Positions 16,448-24,979 are shown, numbered from the stretch's first letter. The stretch: DNA of 64,000 nt from Bacillus sp. 03113 (GCF_006546985.1 NZ_VATK01000007.1:1-64000); one strand, 5' to 3'. Made by a program: numbers and translations. The notes: generated by a model from the sequence alone, not told the origin.

Positions 16448-17470
16448 CTACTTCGTAATTTCAGCTACGATTTCAAACGAACGAAGACGTGCATTGTGAT
16501 CATATATTTGGCCATTCACAATCATTTCGTCTGCTTGTGTTTTATCTAAAAATGCCTGCAGCTTTTCCTTAACCGTTTTTGGACTTCCTGCAATCGATGA
16601 ACCTATTCGCTGCTTAAGTAATTGCTTTTCATATTCGCTCATTTGCTCTTCTAGGTTCTCAATAGGCGGCCGAAGCGGTGTTAAGTTATTTCTAATAAGG
16701 TTTATAAATTGTTGATGCAATGAAGTCTGTAAGAGTTCGGCTTCTTCATCAGTATCAGCGGCAGCAACGTTTACACCAACCATAGCATATGGTTTGCTAA
16801 GTGCGTTTGAAGGCTTGAAGTTACGACGGTACAATTCTAAAGCTGGCAACGTGTACTCGGGTGAAAAATGACTGGCGAAAGCAAAAGGGAGACCTAACTG
16901 CCCCGCAAGCTGTGCACTAAACCCACTCGATCCTAGTAACCAAATTGGAATTGCTAACCCCTCACCTGGAAATGCTCGAATAGGCATTCCGCTAGATGCC
17001 ATAGATGGATCGAAATAAGCACGGAGCTCAGCTAACTGCTCTGGAAAATCATCGCCGCTGCTTCTGCGGTCGCGTCTTAAAGCGTGTGCTGTAAGCTGAT
17101 CTGTTCCGGGTGCACGACCAAGGCCAAGATCAATTCGCCCAGGAAAAAGAGATTCGAGAGTTCCAAACTGTTCTGCAATAACAAGAGGTGCATGGTTTGG
17201 GAGCATAATTCCGCCTGAGCCTACACGGATTTTTGATGTTCCTCCTGCTACGTGCGCGATAACGACAGAGGTAGCTGAACTAGCGATGAAAGGCATGTTA
17301 TGATGCTCTGCCAGCCAATACCGATTATAACCCCATCTTTCAGCATGCTGAGCAAGATCAAGTGTATTTTGTAGAGACTGAGAAGGGCTGCCTCCTTCGA
17401 TAATTGGAGAAAGGTCAAGGATTGAAAATGGTATATCACTTAAACGTTTTGATCGATTATTTTCTGACAT
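16448..17470 (-). CDS. Luciferase-like flavin-dependent monooxygenase (LLM class)
   Basis: A 340-residue bacterial-luciferase-like TIM-barrel protein of the single-component LLM group (YceB/YvbT-like). Signature segments are [54 protein letters not shown] (split here only for reading) and the C-terminal [20 protein letters not shown]. It likely uses reduced FMN supplied by a separate reductase. It stands alone, convergent with the aldo-keto reductase gene. Substrate unknown. Confidence 0.87.
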   Translation of the reverse strand: MSENNRSKRLSDIPFSILDLSPIIEGGSPSQSLQNTLDLAQHAERWGYNRYWLAEHHNMPFIASSATSVVIAHVAGGTSKIRVGSGGIMLPNHAPLVIAEQFGTLESLFPGRIDLGLGRAPGTDQLTAHALRRDRRSSGDDFPEQLAELRAYFDPSMASSGMPIRAFPGEGLAIPIWLLGSSGFSAQLAGQLGLPFAFASHFSPEYTLPALELYRRNFKPSNALSKPYAMVGVNVAAADTDEEAELLQTSLHQQFINLIRNNLTPLRPPIENLEEQMSEYEKQLLKQRIGSSIAGSPKTVKEKLQAFLDKTQADEMIVNGQIYDHNARLRSFEIVAEITK

Positions 17471-17694
17471 GATCTCATCTTCTTTCTTTCACAATACATG
17501 TATTAGGGTCATTATTCTGGCGTTTATTTAGCAAATTTCCATTAAAACACATCTACATTCTATCAATTTAAGATCATAGTTTAAAATATATTGACTTGAT
17601 GGAAGGAAGCGTTTGATCAATAGGTTTGCATCTTAGAAAGCAAGTAGATATGATTTAATTATTATCAAAAAAATATAAGAAAGGTTGAAGCGAA

Positions 17695-18288
17695 ATGGCG
17701 AACCAGCTGCCACCAGGACAATTTGAAACAGACAAATGGCCTATTTTGCACGAAGGTGATGTTTATAAATTTAATGAAGACATGTGGAATTTTAGGCTTT
17801 TTGGCGAGGTTAAAGAAGAAGTTAGTTTATCCTATTCAGATGTTATGAAGCTGCCAAAAACGGTATCAACCATTGATATGCATTGTGTTACGACGTGGTC
17901 TAAATTTGGAACCTCCTTTGAAGGGATTGCACTCCGCGAGTTAGTTAACTTAGTAGACCTTAATAACAATGTTCATTATATAAAAATATACGGCTACTAC
18001 AATGGAGATCGGTTTGGATATTCAGCTAATTTGCCATTGGATGCACTGTTTGGAGACGATGCACTGTTTGTGTATAAATGGAAGGACCCAAATCAAGAAG
18101 ATTGGCAATATATTTCCCCAAAACATGGATACCCGTTACGTTTTATTCCACCCTCTTCGTTTTATTTATGGAAAGGATCCAAATGGGCTTCTGGCATTCA
18201 ATTTATGAAAGAAGACGAAGCTGGATTTTGGGAAGGATTCGGCTACTCAATGACGGCAAATCCGTATAAAGAGGAACGATATCGCTGA
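17695..18288 (+). CDS. Molybdopterin-binding oxidoreductase (sulfite oxidase/MsrP-like fold)
   Basis: A 197-residue cytosolic protein with the oxidoreductase molybdopterin-binding domain only. The molybdenum-ligating cysteine is C64 in STIDMHCVTTWSK; later GYSANLPLDALFGDDALFVYKWKD and SPKHGYPLRFIPP are typical of the fold, and WASGIQF closes it. There is no Tat signal and no haem or dimerisation domain, unlike sulfite oxidase, so it resembles the short YuiH-like Bacillus proteins. Substrate unknown. The following YbaK-like gene is 26 bases away. Confidence 0.85.
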   Translation: MANQLPPGQFETDKWPILHEGDVYKFNEDMWNFRLFGEVKEEVSLSYSDVMKLPKTVSTIDMHCVTTWSKFGTSFEGIALRELVNLVDLNNNVHYIKIYGYYNGDRFGYSANLPLDALFGDDALFVYKWKDPNQEDWQYISPKHGYPLRFIPPSSFYLWKGSKWASGIQFMKEDEAGFWEGFGYSMTANPYKEERYR

Positions 18289-18314
18289 AGTGTTTTAAAA
18301 TTAAAGTAGAGTGA

Positions 18315-18809
18315 GTGATTAAGGTGTCTCTAGAAAATGTCAAAGCTTATTTGCAACAATGGAACCGAGATAAGGATATTATTGAACTTGAATTGTCTAG
18401 TGCTACTGTTGAATTAGCGGCTGCAGCTCTCCATGTTCAACCAGAAAAAATTGCAAAAACCATTGCCTTCAGAGGGGGTGAACAAGAAGACGCTATACTG
18501 ATCGTAGCTGCTGGAGATACAAAAATTGATAACCAAAAGTTTCGCCATACATTTGGAATGAAGGCTCGAATGCTGACTCCTGAGGAAACGTTAGGACAAA
18601 CAGGGCATGCAGTCGGAGGTGTTTGTCCGTTTGGGTTGAAACATGATTTACCTGTTTTTATGGATGTATCACTACAGCGCTTTGACATTGTATTCCCTGC
18701 CTGCGGCAGCAGAAACACAGCAATTGGACTTTCTTGTGACGAACTATACAAATATGGTGCTGCAAAAAAATGGGTGGATGTTTGTAAAGGATGGGATGAG
18801 AATATTTAA
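18315..18809 (+). CDS. YbaK/EbsC-type aminoacyl-tRNA deacylase-like protein
   Basis: A 164-residue protein with the YbaK fold. Segments TIAFRGGEQEDAILIVAAGDTKIDNQKFR and QTGHAVGGVCPFGLK are the family signature; the lysine-containing FR--F--KAR region binds the acyl-tRNA in known members that hydrolyse Cys-tRNA(Pro). GTG 18315 is used as start; GTG 18324 is an alternative because the ribosome site is weak. A second, more divergent YbaK-domain gene is at 43649-44095. Role here is inferred from family. Confidence 0.85.
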   Translation: MIKVSLENVKAYLQQWNRDKDIIELELSSATVELAAAALHVQPEKIAKTIAFRGGEQEDAILIVAAGDTKIDNQKFRHTFGMKARMLTPEETLGQTGHAVGGVCPFGLKHDLPVFMDVSLQRFDIVFPACGSRNTAIGLSCDELYKYGAAKKWVDVCKGWDENI

Positions 18810-18934
18810 AAATTGAGAATTTTAACTGAATATATACAAATATATGCTATAAAATTGAAGTACAAATAGTGTGGTATTCATTTTAGTTCGTAATACAAAT
18901 ATAGATCGAAAAAAACTTGGAGGAGTGATCTGTA

Positions 18935-20143
18935 ATGTCGAATATATTAATGATTAATTTTCCAGCAGAAGGGCATGTGAATCCTACTCTCGGCATAGTA
19001 AAAGCATTTACAGAACGGGGAGACAACGTACACTATATTACAACTGAAAAATTTAAGGAAAGACTTGAAGGTGTTGGAGCGAAGGTTCATCTTCATCCAG
19101 ATTTACTTCATAAAGCCTCCATTAACGCTGCTACTCCTTCAGGGATGAATGCATTTTTGAACATTCATATTCAAACTTCGTTAGACACACTTGAAATCAC
19201 GAAACAATTATCAGAAAGCATTCAGTTTGATTTTGTTTTTTATGATAAATTTGGAGCGGGTAAATTAGTAAGAGACTACTTAAATGTACCAGGTATATCT
19301 TCATCTCCATCATTTTTAGTTCCAAACGAATTTTTTAAAAAACATCCATTTCATCCTGACTCCGAAACTCCAATTCATCCAGATCAAAACGCTGAAAAAT
19401 TATTGGATCAAATCCAAAAAAGATTCGGTGTTTCACCAGAGAACATGCTTCAATTCATGAATAATGACGGGGAATTAACGATCGTATATACAAGCAGGTA
19501 TTTTCAGCCAAACAACGAACTTTTCGATAAAATCTATATTTTTATCGGTCCAAGCTTTCCGAAGAGAAAGGGAACGAATCACTTTCCTCTTGACGAATTA
19601 AAAGATAAAAAAGTTCTTTATATTTCAATGGGAACGATTCTAGATCAAGTAGAAGAGTTTTTTAATACATGCATTGATGCTTTTTCAGATTTTCAAGGTA
19701 AGGTTGTCATAGCTGCTGGTGAAAGGGCTGATTTCAGTAAAATTAAAAAAGCACCCGATAACTTTATTATTTCTTCCTATGTCCCTCAATTAGAAGTGCT
19801 AAGTGAATCAGACGTTTTTATTACGCATGGCGGAATGAATAGTGTCAATGAAGGCATCCACTATAATGTACCCCTAGTTGTATTACCTCACGACAAAGAT
19901 CAGCCAATGGTTGCTCAGCGACTAATAGAGCTCAGCGCTGGTTACAGATTATCAAAAGATAATATTCACACCCAGTCTCTGAAAGATGCAGTAAATGAAG
20001 TTCTATTAAACAATGAATATAAAGAAGGAATCAAAAAAATTAATGATAGTTTCCATGATTGTGGAGGGGTAAAGCTAGCACTCCAAGAAATTGATTCTTA
20101 TTTAAAAATGAAAACTATTCATAAGGAAAGCAAGAAGTGTTGA
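18935..20143 (+). CDS. Macrolide-type UDP-glycosyltransferase (MGT, GT1 family)
   Basis: A 402-residue cytosolic GT-B fold enzyme. The N-terminal INFPAEGHVNPTLG is the acceptor-domain signature of YjiC/YojK-like enzymes, and the donor-site motif HGGMNSVNE (H298 onward) with PHDKDQPMVAQRL binds the UDP-sugar. Related Bacillus enzymes glucosylate macrolides, flavonoids and other phenols, so a detoxification role is likely. Ribosome site GGAGG is strong. It stands alone. Confidence 0.9.
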   Translation: MSNILMINFPAEGHVNPTLGIVKAFTERGDNVHYITTEKFKERLEGVGAKVHLHPDLLHKASINAATPSGMNAFLNIHIQTSLDTLEITKQLSESIQFDFVFYDKFGAGKLVRDYLNVPGISSSPSFLVPNEFFKKHPFHPDSETPIHPDQNAEKLLDQIQKRFGVSPENMLQFMNNDGELTIVYTSRYFQPNNELFDKIYIFIGPSFPKRKGTNHFPLDELKDKKVLYISMGTILDQVEEFFNTCIDAFSDFQGKVVIAAGERADFSKIKKAPDNFIISSYVPQLEVLSESDVFITHGGMNSVNEGIHYNVPLVVLPHDKDQPMVAQRLIELSAGYRLSKDNIHTQSLKDAVNEVLLNNEYKEGIKKINDSFHDCGGVKLALQEIDSYLKMKTIHKESKKC

Positions 20144-20183
20144 GGCTCCCACCCTTTATGCCATACCAATAGTTTACTTTTTT

Positions 20184-20213
20184 AACTAACTAATATTTTT
20201 ATATTAGTTAGTT
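20184..20213 (+). terminator. AT-rich hairpin after the glycosyltransferase gene
   Basis: Perfect 13-base-pair inverted repeat AACTAACTAATAT / ATATTAGTTAGTT with a TTTT loop, 40 bases after the stop. It has no GC-rich stem, so it may equally be a regulatory palindrome. Confidence 0.5.
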
Positions 20214-20229
20214 GACTTTATATTTATTT

Positions 20230-20266
20230 GTAACTATAATAGTTACATAAAGTTATGGTATATAAT
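20230..20266 (+). promoter_or_regulatory. Upstream operator-promoter module
   Basis: GTAACTATAATAGTTAC (20230-20246) is an almost perfect inverted repeat, followed by TATAAT at 20261. The same arrangement recurs at 20340-20375. The repeated GTAAYT...AGTTAC sites probably bind one regulator (HxlR, MarR or TetR type). No gene starts between the two modules, so the first may be a duplicate or distal promoter of the gene at 20399. Confidence 0.5.
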
Positions 20267-20339
20267 TTAACTTTTTCGGTAAAATAAGTAGAAATATAGC
20301 GTGAATTTTTGAATTATAGTGGATTTAACTTTATTTTTT

Positions 20340-20375
20340 GTAATTGTTAAAGTTACATATTTACATCTCTATAAT
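20340..20375 (+). promoter_or_regulatory. Proximal operator-promoter module of the NAD(P)-binding gene
   Basis: GTAATTGTTAAAGTTAC (20340-20356) matches the 17-base operator at 20230 and covers the -35 region of a promoter with a perfect TATAAT at 20370-20375, 24 bases before the start codon. Binding here would block transcription. Confidence 0.55.
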
Positions 20376-20398
20376 GGTAATAATAAGGAGGAAATAAA

Positions 20399-21040
20399 AT
20401 GAAAATTGGAATCATTGGTGCAAGTGGGAAAGCGGGAAATCTGATTATGAAAGAAGCGATTGAAAGAGGGAATGAAGTGACCGCAATCGTAAGAGATGCG
20501 TCTAAGATTACGGAACAAAATGTTGGTGTGTTAGTAAAAGATGTACTTGATTTGACTTCAGATGATTTAAAAAAATTTGATGTAGTGGTCAATGCTTTTG
20601 GGGCGCCATTGGGACAAGAACATCTTCATGTGGAAGCAGGAAAAGTATTAATTAATGCGCTGAAAGAAACACCACACACAAGAATCATTGTTGTTGGTGG
20701 AGCAGGAAGCTTATACGTTGACGAAGCGAAAACAATACGAATTTTTGAAACTCCTAATTTTCCAGCGCAGTTTCTTGCAACGGCAACAAATCAAGGGAAG
20801 AATTTAGAGGATTTAAAACAGTCAAAAGAAATTCAATGGTCATTTATAAGCCCTTCAGCCCTTTTTGATCCAGAAGGGCCAAGAACGGGCTCTTACCAAA
20901 CAGGAAAAGATCATCTTCTCTTCAATTCTAAAGGCGATAGCTATCTTAGCTACGCGGACTTTGCCATTGCCGTTTTAGATGAAATAGAACATCCAAGACA
21001 TATAAACGAACGATTCACTCTTGTTTCTGAAAAGGAATAA
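20399..21040 (+). CDS. NAD(P)-binding oxidoreductase, NmrA/BVR-B-like (YwnB-like)
   Basis: A 213-residue Rossmann-fold protein of the atypical short-chain dehydrogenase group. The N terminus MKIGIIGASGKAGNLIMKEA carries GxxGxxG, binding NAD(P), with R32 (VRDASK) favouring NADP. VVGGAGSLYV and SFISPSALFDPEGPRTG match the family pattern; no YxxxK catalytic pair is evident. Length and segments fit B. subtilis YwnB. AAGGAGG ribosome site. Expression is probably controlled by the paired 17-base operators upstream. Substrate unknown, likely quinone or redox sensing. Confidence 0.87.
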   Translation: MKIGIIGASGKAGNLIMKEAIERGNEVTAIVRDASKITEQNVGVLVKDVLDLTSDDLKKFDVVVNAFGAPLGQEHLHVEAGKVLINALKETPHTRIIVVGGAGSLYVDEAKTIRIFETPNFPAQFLATATNQGKNLEDLKQSKEIQWSFISPSALFDPEGPRTGSYQTGKDHLLFNSKGDSYLSYADFAIAVLDEIEHPRHINERFTLVSEKE

Positions 21041-21252
21041 AATCACAATACTGCTACCACTAGATTAAGAAATGCTTAAACTTCTAACAAAAGTAGTTTT
21101 TGCATTTCTTTTTTTGATGGAAAATAACAAATAACAAAAAGTAAAATTTGTCACTTGTTTCTTTGTGTGTTAATCTTTTATCAAAGGACTATTAAGAAAT
21201 CATATGGAAAAATTTGTAAATTTTAAAATGAACCTATTATGAAAGGAGTGTT

Positions 21253-21261
21253 ATGTATTAA
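21253..21261 (+). other. Start-stop mini-ORF ahead of the TetR gene
   Basis: ATG TAT TAA lies five to six bases after the ribosome site AAAGGAG, whereas the real start ATG 21267 is about 20 bases away from it and in another frame. Ribosomes would be expected to start on the two-codon frame and then reinitiate. Whether this lowers expression is unknown. Confidence 0.45.
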
Positions 21262-21266
21262 CGATT

Positions 21267-21869
21267 ATGGAAAATAAGAATACCGTTTTAAGTAAGAAAG
21301 ACATTTTAGACGCAGCTGAAAAAACGTTGCGGCGCTATGGACCAAAAAAAACGTCCGTAACAGATGTAGCGAAAGAATTAAATATAAGTCACGGTACAAT
21401 TTATAGACATTTTCCAACTAAAACAGCATTAAAAGAAGCAGTAACGGAAAGGTGGCTGGAGGAGGAAATTATTACTCCATTGAAACAACTCATTAATGCG
21501 GATAAGACAGATCCGGATCAATTAATGAAAACGTTTATTCTTAAGTTGATTTCTCTTAAGCAAAACCATGCCGCAAATGATGTAGAGATGTTTGAAATGT
21601 ACGCAGAAGTGACAGCTACATCTATTGAGCTCGTTGATAACCATGTCAATGGCATCATTGAAATGTTAAGTTTCATAATCGAACAAGGGATACAAACAAA
21701 TATCATAAGAAAAGTAAACCATCGTGATTTAGCTCGTTCTATTTTTTACGCTACGACAAAATTTCATCATCCTTTTCATGCAAATGAATGGAAAAGAGGA
21801 AGCATGAGTAAAGAATTTGATAAGGTATGGGAGCTGATAAGAGGAGGCTTTAAGGTCTCAAAAGAATAG
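21267..21869 (+). CDS. TetR-family transcriptional regulator
   Basis: A 200-residue regulator. The HTH is ILDAAEKTLRRYGPKKTSVTDVAKELNISHGTIYRHFPTKTALKEAV over about residues 10-57; in the C-terminal domain, KFHHPFHANEWKR is notable. The remainder is a helical ligand domain, so the inducer cannot be told. No operator was found immediately upstream. It may act on the NAD(P)-binding gene upstream or on distant targets. See the mini-ORF entry for its unusual translation start. Confidence 0.88.
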   Translation: MENKNTVLSKKDILDAAEKTLRRYGPKKTSVTDVAKELNISHGTIYRHFPTKTALKEAVTERWLEEEIITPLKQLINADKTDPDQLMKTFILKLISLKQNHAANDVEMFEMYAEVTATSIELVDNHVNGIIEMLSFIIEQGIQTNIIRKVNHRDLARSIFYATTKFHHPFHANEWKRGSMSKEFDKVWELIRGGFKVSKE

Positions 21870-21899
21870 AGTTTTCTCATCGATAGTTGAACTAGCACT

Positions 21900-21931
21900 A
21901 GGAGGATAGCGATCATAATTGGCATCCTCCT
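21900..21931. terminator. Terminator between convergent regulators
   Basis: AGGAGGAT (21900-21907) pairs with ATCCTCCT (21924-21931) around 16 bases; T-rich sequence follows. It sits between the convergent TetR and HxlR genes. Confidence 0.7.
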
Positions 21932-22295
21932 TTAATTTAGCTTTTCATCTATACACTGTGTTTCATTCTTCTTTTTCATATGTTCATTATGAGCTAATCC
22001 CCATTGATGCATGGATTCCAATAACGGCTCTAAGCTTTTTCCATATTCTGAAATGGAGTACTCTACTTTTGGTGGTATTTGCGGATAAACAACTCGCTTA
22101 ATAATGTCTTGCTCCTCTAATTCGCGAAGCTGCAATGTAAGCATTCTTTGGGTAATATCGGGTATTTAATCTTTTAAGCTCATTAAATCTTTTTGTCCCA
22201 CCATGCATTAAATTTAGCAGAATCATAGGCTTCCATTTTCCTACGAACACATCTAATGTCACTACAACTTTACATTGCTTTGGATTTTTTTCCAA
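21932..22295 (-). pseudogene. HxlR-family regulator gene, frameshifted
   Basis: Two overlapping minus-strand frames together make one HxlR winged-helix protein of about 120 residues. The first part reads CKVVVTLDVFVGKWKPMILLNLMHGGTKRFNELKRL, the second MLTLQLRELEEQDIIKRVVYPQIPPKVEYSISEYG. Removing one T from the TTT at 22165-22167 restores the expected LIPDITQRMLTLQLREL. The gene is divergent from a nitroreductase gene and faces an HxlR/YodB-like operator, so it would be its redox-sensing repressor; the cysteine near the N terminus (QCKV) matches the sensing cysteine of YodB/HypR-type proteins. Either a real loss or a sequencing error. Confidence 0.85.
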
Positions 22296-22345
22296 TCTAG
22301 TATCACTCCTTTTGCAGTATACTTTTCAATACTATAGCACATATA

Positions 22346-22376
22346 TGTGCCTACTTACTATTTATAACTACTCGGA
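22346..22376. promoter_or_regulatory. HxlR/YodB-like operator of the nitroreductase gene
   Basis: TGTGCCTACTTACTATTTA (22346-22364) with ACTATAGCACATA just before it closely repeats the element at 490-508. It lies between the divergent HxlR-type pseudogene and the nitroreductase gene. The core resembles the YodB box. Confidence 0.6.
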
Positions 22377-22432
22377 TTAAAATTAAAATGTATAAAACAA
22401 TTTAATTAGGATCAATACAAGGAGGAATTAAT

Positions 22433-23041
22433 ATGATTAGTACGACTAAAGATTTTTATTCAGTTGTAGAAGCTAGACGCTCTATATATGGGATTAGTAA
22501 TGAGCCTGTTGTTTCAGTCGAACGGATTAAAGAAGTGATAAATCATTCTGTAAAGCATACCCCTTCCGCATTTAATTCTCAAAGTGCTAGAGTGGTCGTT
22601 CTATTTGGAGAAAACCATACAAAATTATGGAACATTACAACTGAATCCTTAAGAAAAATAGTCCCTGCTGATCAATTTGGGCCAACTGAAGAAAGAATGA
22701 ATGCTTTTGGCAGCGGTTATGGTACTGTTTTGTTTTTTGAAGATACGGATGTTGTAAAATCCCTTCAAACACAATTTGCTTCATATGCGGATAATTTCCC
22801 GATTTGGTCTCAGCAATCAAATGGTATGCTGCAATATGTCATTTGGACATCATTAGAACTAGAAGGTTTGGGTGTTTCATTGCAGCACTATAATCCACTT
22901 ATTGACGAGGAAGTCAAAGATGAATGGGATATTCCAAACAGCTGGAAATTGATTGCTCAAATGCCATTTGGTAAACCAATTGCTCCGGCTAGAGAAAAGG
23001 AATTTAAACCTCTTGAAGATCGAGTTAAAGTATTTGAATAA
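22433..23041 (+). CDS. Nitroreductase family protein (YdfN/Frm2-like)
   Basis: A 202-residue FMN-dependent NAD(P)H oxidoreductase. VVEARRSIYGISNEPV is the N-terminal FMN-phosphate arginine region, HTPSAFNSQSARVVVLFG the second flavin segment, and LEGLGVSLQHYNPLIDE plus AQMPFGKP the C-terminal part. The pattern matches the Frm2/Hbn1 subgroup with B. subtilis YdfN. Likely reduces nitro compounds or quinones. Ribosome site AAGGAGGAA. Divergent from the broken HxlR gene; with that repressor inactive the gene may be constitutively on. Confidence 0.88.
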   Translation: MISTTKDFYSVVEARRSIYGISNEPVVSVERIKEVINHSVKHTPSAFNSQSARVVVLFGENHTKLWNITTESLRKIVPADQFGPTEERMNAFGSGYGTVLFFEDTDVVKSLQTQFASYADNFPIWSQQSNGMLQYVIWTSLELEGLGVSLQHYNPLIDEEVKDEWDIPNSWKLIAQMPFGKPIAPAREKEFKPLEDRVKVFE

Positions 23042-23048
23042 AACACAA

Positions 23049-23081
23049 AAAACGGGGAGAAAAAATCTTCCCGTTTTAATT
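23049..23081 (+). terminator. Rho-independent terminator
   Basis: AAAACGGG (23049-23056) pairs with CCCGTTTT (23070-23077), extended by GAGA/TCTT in the loop, followed by AATTTT. Eight bases after the nitroreductase stop. Confidence 0.8.
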
Positions 23082-23280
23082 TTACATAAAAAATAGTCAT
23101 TTTAATTTTCTTTATCCTTTACTCATATTTCTCTAAATAAACAACACTAAAATCGTTTAATAACTTAGTATTATTCTATAATAATGCTTTTTTTTCAATT
23201 TAGAAGAGCGCCTGATTGTGGAACATTCCTCTCCTTAAATACAATTCACTAGGAGTCAGCAATATTCTTTTTGTTAATTA

Positions 23281-23312
23281 CATCGACACACATAGTAATA
23301 TGTGTTACGATG
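23281..23312. promoter_or_regulatory. PadR operator
   Basis: A 32-base inverted repeat directly upstream of the PadR ribosome site: outer arms CATCG/CGATG and inner arms ACACATA/TATGTGT around GTAA, 28 of 32 positions symmetric. PadR-family proteins such as LmrR bind ATGT-N8-ACAT-like dyads over their own promoters, so autorepression is likely. Confidence 0.65.
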
Positions 23313-23335
23313 TATATCAATATAGGAGGTTATAT

Positions 23336-23689
23336 ATGGAAAAAGAGATTCCGATTAGTAGTGACCTTATCCGAGGTCACATTGATACGATGATTCTTCG
23401 ATTGTTAATTAATGGTGATAGCTATGGATACGAAATTATTAAATCAATATTTGAGAGAAGTAATGGGAGATTTGAACTGAAAGAACCTTCCCTTTATACA
23501 AGCTTAAAAAGGCTTGAAAAACAAAAGTTGATTTCGGCTTATTGGGGTAATGAAAGTCAAGGTGGAAGGAGAAAGTATTATAAAATTACCCTCAGTGGAG
23601 AAAAGACTTATGAAGAAGCAGTTGATGCATGGGTGTTAGCAAAGGAACTAATTGATCAGCTGATTGTTAAGGGGGAGGAAGGTAAATGA
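23336..23689 (+). CDS. PadR-family transcriptional regulator
   Basis: A 117-residue winged-helix protein with one PadR domain: DTMILRLLINGDSYGYEIIKSI, LKEPSLYTSLKRLEKQKLISAYW and GGRRKYYKITLSGEKTYEE are the classic signature. The open frame extends back to 23216, but ATG 23336 has the perfect ribosome site AGGAGG and sits just past the operator. Its stop overlaps the next start (ATGA at 23686), so the three genes to 24913 form one operon. It likely represses that operon in response to an envelope or drug signal. Confidence 0.92.
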   Translation: MEKEIPISSDLIRGHIDTMILRLLINGDSYGYEIIKSIFERSNGRFELKEPSLYTSLKRLEKQKLISAYWGNESQGGRRKYYKITLSGEKTYEEAVDAWVLAKELIDQLIVKGEEGK

Positions 23690-24363
23690 ACGAGCTAAGG
23701 GAATATGTTGATCATTTGTTTAGAAACTATAAGAATTACAGTGGTACCATAGAGCTGAAGGAAGAGATTGTAGGAAATTTGGAGGCGAAGGTATCACATT
23801 TAATAGGAAATGGATTGAATAAGAAAGATGCAATTGCTAAAGCCAAAAATAGCATTACGAAAATAGATGACTTGATTGATGGCAATATTCCAGTATTCAT
23901 CGGTCAGTTTCAATTTAATATTTTTCAAATTGCCTATATTTATATTCTTATTGCTTGGATTGTGACGATCCCATTTTCCATCTTTAGAGTTGGTATCGTT
24001 ATTAGCTACGGATTGTTTTTCATTTGTATAATACTAGGAATTGTTTATCTGTTCTTAATAAATAAAATGAAAGAGAGTTCAAAGAAAATAAAGCACTTGA
24101 ATGTTATTTCCATAGTGAGAACAAACAAAATTGTCTGGCTACTGTGGGTGTTATATATCATGATTTACTGGGTTTATTTATCAGCTGTTTTTTTCAGCAG
24201 CAACATATGGTTTTCTAGAACAGTTTACATTGATGGCCCTTATCAGTTTGGGATATTGATAGCAAAGTATGCTTTGCCATTAATCTCAATTGTGATCCCA
24301 TTAATTTTGAACGCTTGCATAAAGCTGTTACCACAATACGAAGCGAGGGAATTTCATGAATAA
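23686..24363 (+). CDS. HAAS-domain membrane protein
   Basis: A 225-residue protein. Residues about 1-70 form the HAAS-type helical domain commonly found with PadR regulators (MNELREYVDHLFRNY, followed by KEEIVGNLEAKVSHLIGNGLNKKDAIAKAK). Four hydrophobic segments follow, at about 80-100, 103-125, 152-175 and 190-215. Translationally coupled to PadR by a four-base overlap and overlapping the next gene by eight bases. A decayed piece of a paralogue lies at 188-275. Probably a membrane partner of the PadR system; function unknown. Confidence 0.82.
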   Translation: MNELREYVDHLFRNYKNYSGTIELKEEIVGNLEAKVSHLIGNGLNKKDAIAKAKNSITKIDDLIDGNIPVFIGQFQFNIFQIAYIYILIAWIVTIPFSIFRVGIVISYGLFFICIILGIVYLFLINKMKESSKKIKHLNVISIVRTNKIVWLLWVLYIMIYWVYLSAVFFSSNIWFSRTVYIDGPYQFGILIAKYALPLISIVIPLILNACIKLLPQYEAREFHE

Positions 24364-24913
24364 GCAAGGAAAACTGATTGTATCATTACTTGCTGCAGGA
24401 TTGGTGGCGTCTATTGTTGTTCAATTTATCATCATCCCGAAGCAGAATGCTACTGCAGAGCAATATGTAATCGATCAAAGAAGACCACAAACGCATAATT
24501 TAGAGAATATTATTCCATTTAAACACCCTTATATGGGCAATGCATCTAACATGATCAATTTATTTAATCATTTACCAACGAACGAGATCGAAAAAGACTT
24601 TGAACTACATTCAGATACCTTCACGATAAAAGTTAACTACCATCGTCCGATCTCAGAAATTGGCATCAGGCTGGTTAATCAGTCCACCATTTATAATTCA
24701 ACTGCCGCTTTTGCATTGATTGGAAATTTAGAAAAAATCGAATATTCCTTTCTTGATGAATCTTTTACTGTCAAAAGGGAAAATGTTGAAAATTTATATA
24801 AAGATTTTGATCAATTGATTAAAAGTAATGAGGTCTGGGATCAACAAGTTCGTAATCCATTAAAAGATGAAGGTTATACAGAGAAATGTTTAAAATCAAT
24901 ATTAAACAAATAG
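24356..24913 (+). CDS. Membrane-anchored extracytoplasmic protein, DUF4825-like
   Basis: A 185-residue protein with an N-terminal membrane anchor (about residues 7-27) and an outside domain. HPYMGNASNMINLFNHLP and FTIKVNYHRPISE match what I recall of DUF4825 proteins, which often accompany sensor or regulator genes in Bacillus. No catalytic motif. Third gene of the PadR operon. Function unknown. Confidence 0.75.
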   Translation: MNKQGKLIVSLLAAGLVASIVVQFIIIPKQNATAEQYVIDQRRPQTHNLENIIPFKHPYMGNASNMINLFNHLPTNEIEKDFELHSDTFTIKVNYHRPISEIGIRLVNQSTIYNSTAAFALIGNLEKIEYSFLDESFTVKRENVENLYKDFDQLIKSNEVWDQQVRNPLKDEGYTEKCLKSILNK

Positions 24914-24979
24914 TAGTGTTAGAATCCTTTATCATTCCAATCTAATCCCATTATTGTATAATCATAACAAGGAGTGATT

